DNA from: Arthrobacter nitrophenolicus
GTDB taxonomy: Bacteria; Actinomycetota; Actinomycetes; Actinomycetales; Micrococcaceae
Direction of reading: 5' to 3'
DNA length: 57,858 nt
NCBI RefSeq assembly: GCF_000332815.1
Contig: NZ_AOFD01000026.1
Span: 1-57,858, forward strand
Shown here: in pieces, positions 55,026 to 57,858 of the stretch
Position numbering within the stretch: the stretch's first letter is position 1
Layout of the letters: each line of letters starts with the position of its first letter
The notes under the pieces: generated by a model
The model's database searches: none
What the model was told of the DNA's origin: nothing
The model's input: only the letters and a program-made list of their open reading frames with translations
Translations under genes and position numbers: made by a program

Positions 55026-56402
55026 ATGCGATCCCTAACCCACCCGGCACTGCACAGGACAGCGGCCGCCGCGCTTGCCCTGGTCCTCGCCGCCTGCTGC
55101 CTGGTTACCGGCCTCATCACGGCTCCGGCGGCGCGCGCGGACGAGTGGCGGGACAAGCAGTACTGGCTGGCAGACTCCGGCATCACCAAGGCCTGGGAAG
55201 TATCCAAGGGCGCCGGCGTCAAGGTGGCCGTCATCGACAGTGGCGTGGACGCCCAGCACCCGGATCTTAAGGGAGCGGTGGCCGGCGGCTACGACGCGTC
55301 CGGATCCGGCCAGCCGGACGGCCAGAAGAGCGTCGGGTCCAAGCCTGAACACGGCACCCTGGTGGCCACCATGCTTGCCGGCCGCGGGCACCAGCCCGCC
55401 GACAAGACTGCTTCCCCCACGCCCGGCCCCGCCGGACCGGCACCGGACGGCATCATCGGCGTGGCCCCCGAGGCCCAGATCCTGTCCGTGTCCACATGGC
55501 TCGGCTCACCGAACCCCTCCGGCAAGAGCGACCAGGACCAGATCCCCGAAGCGGTCCGCTGGGCAGTGGACAACGGGGCAAAAGTCATCAATATCTCGCT
55601 CGGCAGCACCACCCCGCAGTGGCCGCAAAGCTGGGACGCCGCCTTCCTGTACGCCGAGCAGAAGGACGTTGTGATCGTCGCGGCTGCAGGGAACCGGATC
55701 GGCGGCAACACCCAGGTGGGAGCCCCGGCCACCATTCCCGGCGTCCTCACTGTCGCCGGCCTGGACCGCTCTGGAACGGCAAGTGTTGACGCGTCCTCGC
55801 AAGGCATCAGCATCGGCGTGGCAGCACCGGCCCAGAACCTGCTGGGCGGCCTGCCGGGCGGCGGATACGCCGAGTGGGCGGGGACTTCCGGATCCACGCC
55901 CATCGTGGCCGGCGTGGCGGCACTGATCCGCTCCAAGTGGCCTTCCATGAGCGCCGAGCAGGTCATTAACCGGATCGTCTCCACCGCCAGGGATGCGGGG
56001 GCGCCGGGCAAGGATCCCCTGTACGGGTACGGCATCCTCAACGCGGAAGCGGCCCTGAAGGATGACGTTCCCGAAGCGAAAAGCAATCCCCTGGGAACCA
56101 TTGCCGAGTGGATCCGGGTGCACCGGCGCGGCAACCTGGCCACCCCCACCCCGGTCCCCACGGCGGAGGCGCCGGTGGCTGCCCCGGCGCTTCCGGAAGC
56201 AACCGTCCCCGCCGCTGAGCCGCCGTCACAGCGTGATACTGCCATCGGAGGTGCTGTTGTCATCGGATTCGCACTGCTGTTCGTGGCCATCATCGCCGCG
56301 GCGGTCATCCAGCTGCGCCGGGCGGCGCGGGACCCCGCGCTGAAGGGGGAGGAGCTGGAAACAGGTGCCCTGGAAAAGGTGCATTCGGTGCGGAAACCCT
56401 AG
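55026..56402 (+). CDS. Mycosin-like subtilisin-family (S8) serine protease, membrane-anchored
   Basis: 458 residues. A signal peptide (about 1-38, ending APAARA) is followed by an S8 domain with Asp71 (VAVIDSGVD), His109 (PEHGTLVATMLAG), oxyanion Asn223 (VAAAGNRIG) and Ser288 in GTSGSTPIVAG, where most subtilases have GTSMAAP. A Pro/Ala-rich linker and a C-terminal helix (AIGGAVVIGFALLFVAIIAA) with a short cytoplasmic tail complete the mycosin plan. Mycosins belong to type VII secretion, but no esx/ecc genes are in view. It lies 6 bp after ppx. Confidence 0.85.
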   Translation: MRSLTHPALHRTAAAALALVLAACCLVTGLITAPAARADEWRDKQYWLADSGITKAWEVSKGAGVKVAVIDSGVDAQHPDLKGAVAGGYDASGSGQPDGQKSVGSKPEHGTLVATMLAGRGHQPADKTASPTPGPAGPAPDGIIGVAPEAQILSVSTWLGSPNPSGKSDQDQIPEAVRWAVDNGAKVINISLGSTTPQWPQSWDAAFLYAEQKDVVIVAAAGNRIGGNTQVGAPATIPGVLTVAGLDRSGTASVDASSQGISIGVAAPAQNLLGGLPGGGYAEWAGTSGSTPIVAGVAALIRSKWPSMSAEQVINRIVSTARDAGAPGKDPLYGYGILNAEAALKDDVPEAKSNPLGTIAEWIRVHRRGNLATPTPVPTAEAPVAAPALPEATVPAAEPPSQRDTAIGGAVVIGFALLFVAIIAAAVIQLRRAARDPALKGEELETGALEKVHSVRKP

Positions 56403-56424
56403 CGTAACGGGCCCTTCGAGCAGT

Positions 56425-56442
56425 TAGTGAAGATTTTCACAA
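56425..56442 (+). promoter_or_regulatory. Rex-like operator upstream of ndh
   Basis: TAGTGAA-GATT-TTCACAA, one mismatch from the Rex consensus TTGTGAA-N4-TTCACAA. It ends 7 nt before the -10 box and covers the -35 region, so a bound repressor would block ndh transcription when NADH is low. Confidence 0.6.
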
Positions 56443-56449
56443 ACTGCGC

Positions 56450-56455
56450 TATCCT
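56450..56455 (+). promoter_or_regulatory. -10 box of ndh (leaderless)
   Basis: TATCCT with 6 nt to the ATG at 56462. Confidence 0.55.
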
Positions 56456-56461
56456 TAAACT

Positions 56462-57858
56462 ATGGCAACCACCCCAGAGCTCCAGGACCGTCCCAGGGTA
56501 CTCGTCGTCGGCGGCGGGTACGTCGGCCTGTACGTAGCACTCAAACTGCAGAAGAAGATCGCGAATGCCGGTGGCATCGTCACCCTCGTGGATCCACTGC
56601 CCTACATGACTTATCAGCCGTTCCTCCCCGAGGTGGCCGGCGGCAACATCGAGGCCCGCCACGCGGTGGTGTCCCACCGCCAGCACCTCAAGCAGACCGA
56701 ACTGATCCAGGGCCGCGTCACCTCGATCGACCACGCCAACCGCACCGCGGTCATCGCTCCGTCCGACGGCGGCGAAAACTTCGAGATCCCCTACTTCGAC
56801 GTTGTCCTGGCCGCAGGTGCCATCACCCGAACCTTCCCCATCAAGGGCCTCGCGGACAAGGGCATCGGCCTGAAGACCATCGAGGAAGCCGTTGCGCTGC
56901 GGAACAAGGTCCTGGAGCGCATCGAGGTTGCCTCCACCATGACCGATCCCGCCGCCCGCGCCAAGGCCCTCACCTTCGTGGTGGTCGGCGGCGGTTTCGC
57001 CGGCATCGAGTGCATCACCGAGATGGAGGACCTGGCCCGCGCCGCGGTCCGCAACAACCCGAGGATCAAGCAGGAAGAAGTCCGCTTTGTCCTGGTGGAA
57101 GCCATGGGACGCATCATGCCCGAGGTTACGGCCAAGCAGGCCGAATGGGTCGTTGAGCACCTGCGCAGCCGCGGCATCGAGGTCCTGCTGAACACCTCGC
57201 TGGACAGCGCGGAGGGCACCCTCAAGCTCATCAACCTCCCGGACAAGTCCCCTGCCCAGGAGTTTGAAGCCGACACCCTCGTGTGGACGGCCGGCGTCCA
57301 GGCCAACCCGATGGTCCGCTCCACCGACTTCCCGCTGGAACCCCGCGGCCGCGTCCGCGTCCTTCCGGACCTGCGCGTCGCCGGCGACGAAGGCATTGTG
57401 GACAACGCCTGGGCTGCCGGCGACATCGCCGCCGTGCCTGACCTCACGGGCAAGGGCCTGCCGGATGGCACCTGCGTCCCCAACGCCCAGCACGCGCTCC
57501 GCCAGGCCAAGCGCCTTGCCAAGAACCTGTGGGCTTCCCGCTGGGAGAAGCAGCTGAAGGACTACAAGCACAAGAACCTGGGTGCTGTGGCAGGCTTCGG
57601 CGAATGGAAGGGCGTTGCCAACATTAACCTGATCGGCAGCATCGGCCTCAAGGGCGGGCTCGCCTGGCTGGCCCACCGCGGCTACCACGGCATGGCCATG
57701 CCCACGTTCGAACGCAAGTTCCGGGTGATCTTCAACTGGATCATCAGCTTCTTCGCAGGCCGCGACACCACCCAGCTCATGGACCTGGACAACCCGCGCG
57801 GCGCTTTCGTTGCGGCCGCCTCCCCGGCCCCCAAGCCGGCTGCTGCGGCCGCCCCTGC
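56462..57858 (+). CDS. ndh: Type II NADH dehydrogenase (C-terminus beyond right edge)
   Basis: 465 residues visible, no stop before the window ends. Two dinucleotide sites: VLVVGGGYVGLYVALKLQ near 13-30 (FAD) and FVVVGGGFAGIECITEME near 174-191 (NADH). Also DTLVWTAGVQANPM and AAGDIAAVPD, typical of Ndh-2, and a C-terminal amphipathic/hydrophobic part (FERKFRVIFNWIISFFAG) for membrane binding. It passes electrons from NADH to menaquinone without pumping protons. The last visible residues are Ala/Pro-rich. A Rex-like site in the promoter fits redox control. Confidence 0.92.
   Translation, partial: MATTPELQDRPRVLVVGGGYVGLYVALKLQKKIANAGGIVTLVDPLPYMTYQPFLPEVAGGNIEARHAVVSHRQHLKQTELIQGRVTSIDHANRTAVIAPSDGGENFEIPYFDVVLAAGAITRTFPIKGLADKGIGLKTIEEAVALRNKVLERIEVASTMTDPAARAKALTFVVVGGGFAGIECITEMEDLARAAVRNNPRIKQEEVRFVLVEAMGRIMPEVTAKQAEWVVEHLRSRGIEVLLNTSLDSAEGTLKLINLPDKSPAQEFEADTLVWTAGVQANPMVRSTDFPLEPRGRVRVLPDLRVAGDEGIVDNAWAAGDIAAVPDLTGKGLPDGTCVPNAQHALRQAKRLAKNLWASRWEKQLKDYKHKNLGAVAGFGEWKGVANINLIGSIGLKGGLAWLAHRGYHGMAMPTFERKFRVIFNWIISFFAGRDTTQLMDLDNPRGAFVAAASPAPKPAAAAAP

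Noticed and set aside
55026..56402. Type VII (ESX) secretion locus, suggested by the mycosin-like protease
   Set aside because: No EccB-E, EsxA/B or PE/PPE-like genes are in the visible neighbourhood.

Overview
The window looks like chromosomal DNA of a high-GC actinobacterium of the Arthrobacter/Pseudarthrobacter type (Micrococcaceae). This is inferred from the very GC-rich codon use, frequent GTG and TTG starts, TANNNT -10 boxes set 5-8 nt before start codons (leaderless genes), the eno-ftsB-DUF501-ppx neighbourhood, and remembered similarity of many proteins. I see no rRNA, tRNA, IS element, prophage or CRISPR array. No stretch above about 300 bases lacks a gene.

Layout. 1-4.9 kb (minus strand): two secreted low-complexity proteins, a Gfo/Idh/MocA oxidoreductase and a MacB-like ABC pair. 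5-12 kb: a secreted pectate lyase, a ChvE-MmsA-MmsB-type sugar importer and its likely ROK regulator. 12.2-18.1 kb: what I read as a lysine catabolic module (5-aminovaleramidase DavA, PucR-type regulator, amino-acid permease, lysine 2-monooxygenase DavB). 18.1-22.8 kb: gamma-carbonic anhydrase, a methyltransferase and a one-carbon block in which purU diverges from glyA-folD, with a ZTP-type riboswitch in front of glyA. 22.8-31.9 kb: an ABC-2 exporter, exonuclease III, trpS, a 2H phosphoesterase, a YihY-type membrane protein, an orphan sugar-binding lipoprotein and an alpha/beta hydrolase. 32-35.5 kb: sdhCDAB. 35.8-40.3 kb: a mannose-1-phosphate guanylyltransferase, an M20 amidohydrolase and an ohrR-ohr-reductase operon. 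40.5-51.2 kb: nucleoside uptake and salvage (BMP lipoprotein, ATPase, two permeases, cdd, deoA, two DedA proteins, add, MazG). 51.3-57.9 kb: eno, ftsB-like, DUF501, ppx, a mycosin-like protease and a type II NADH dehydrogenase that runs off the right end behind a Rex-like operator.

Quality note. At least 17 sites in 14 conserved genes need one added base to restore the family sequence. Most are a C or G run that is one base short (for example GCCTG where GCCCTG is expected). Nothing else in these genes looks decayed, so under-called bases in the reads or assembly are likelier than pseudogenes. I annotate these genes at full length and give the shift position in each entry.

Regulation visible in the sequence: a shared LacI-type operator just after the -10 box of pectate lyase and of the orphan binding protein; a shared 16-mer upstream of the ROK gene and the sugar operon; a ZTP riboswitch; a palindrome over the ohrR promoter; and a Rex-like site over the ndh promoter.
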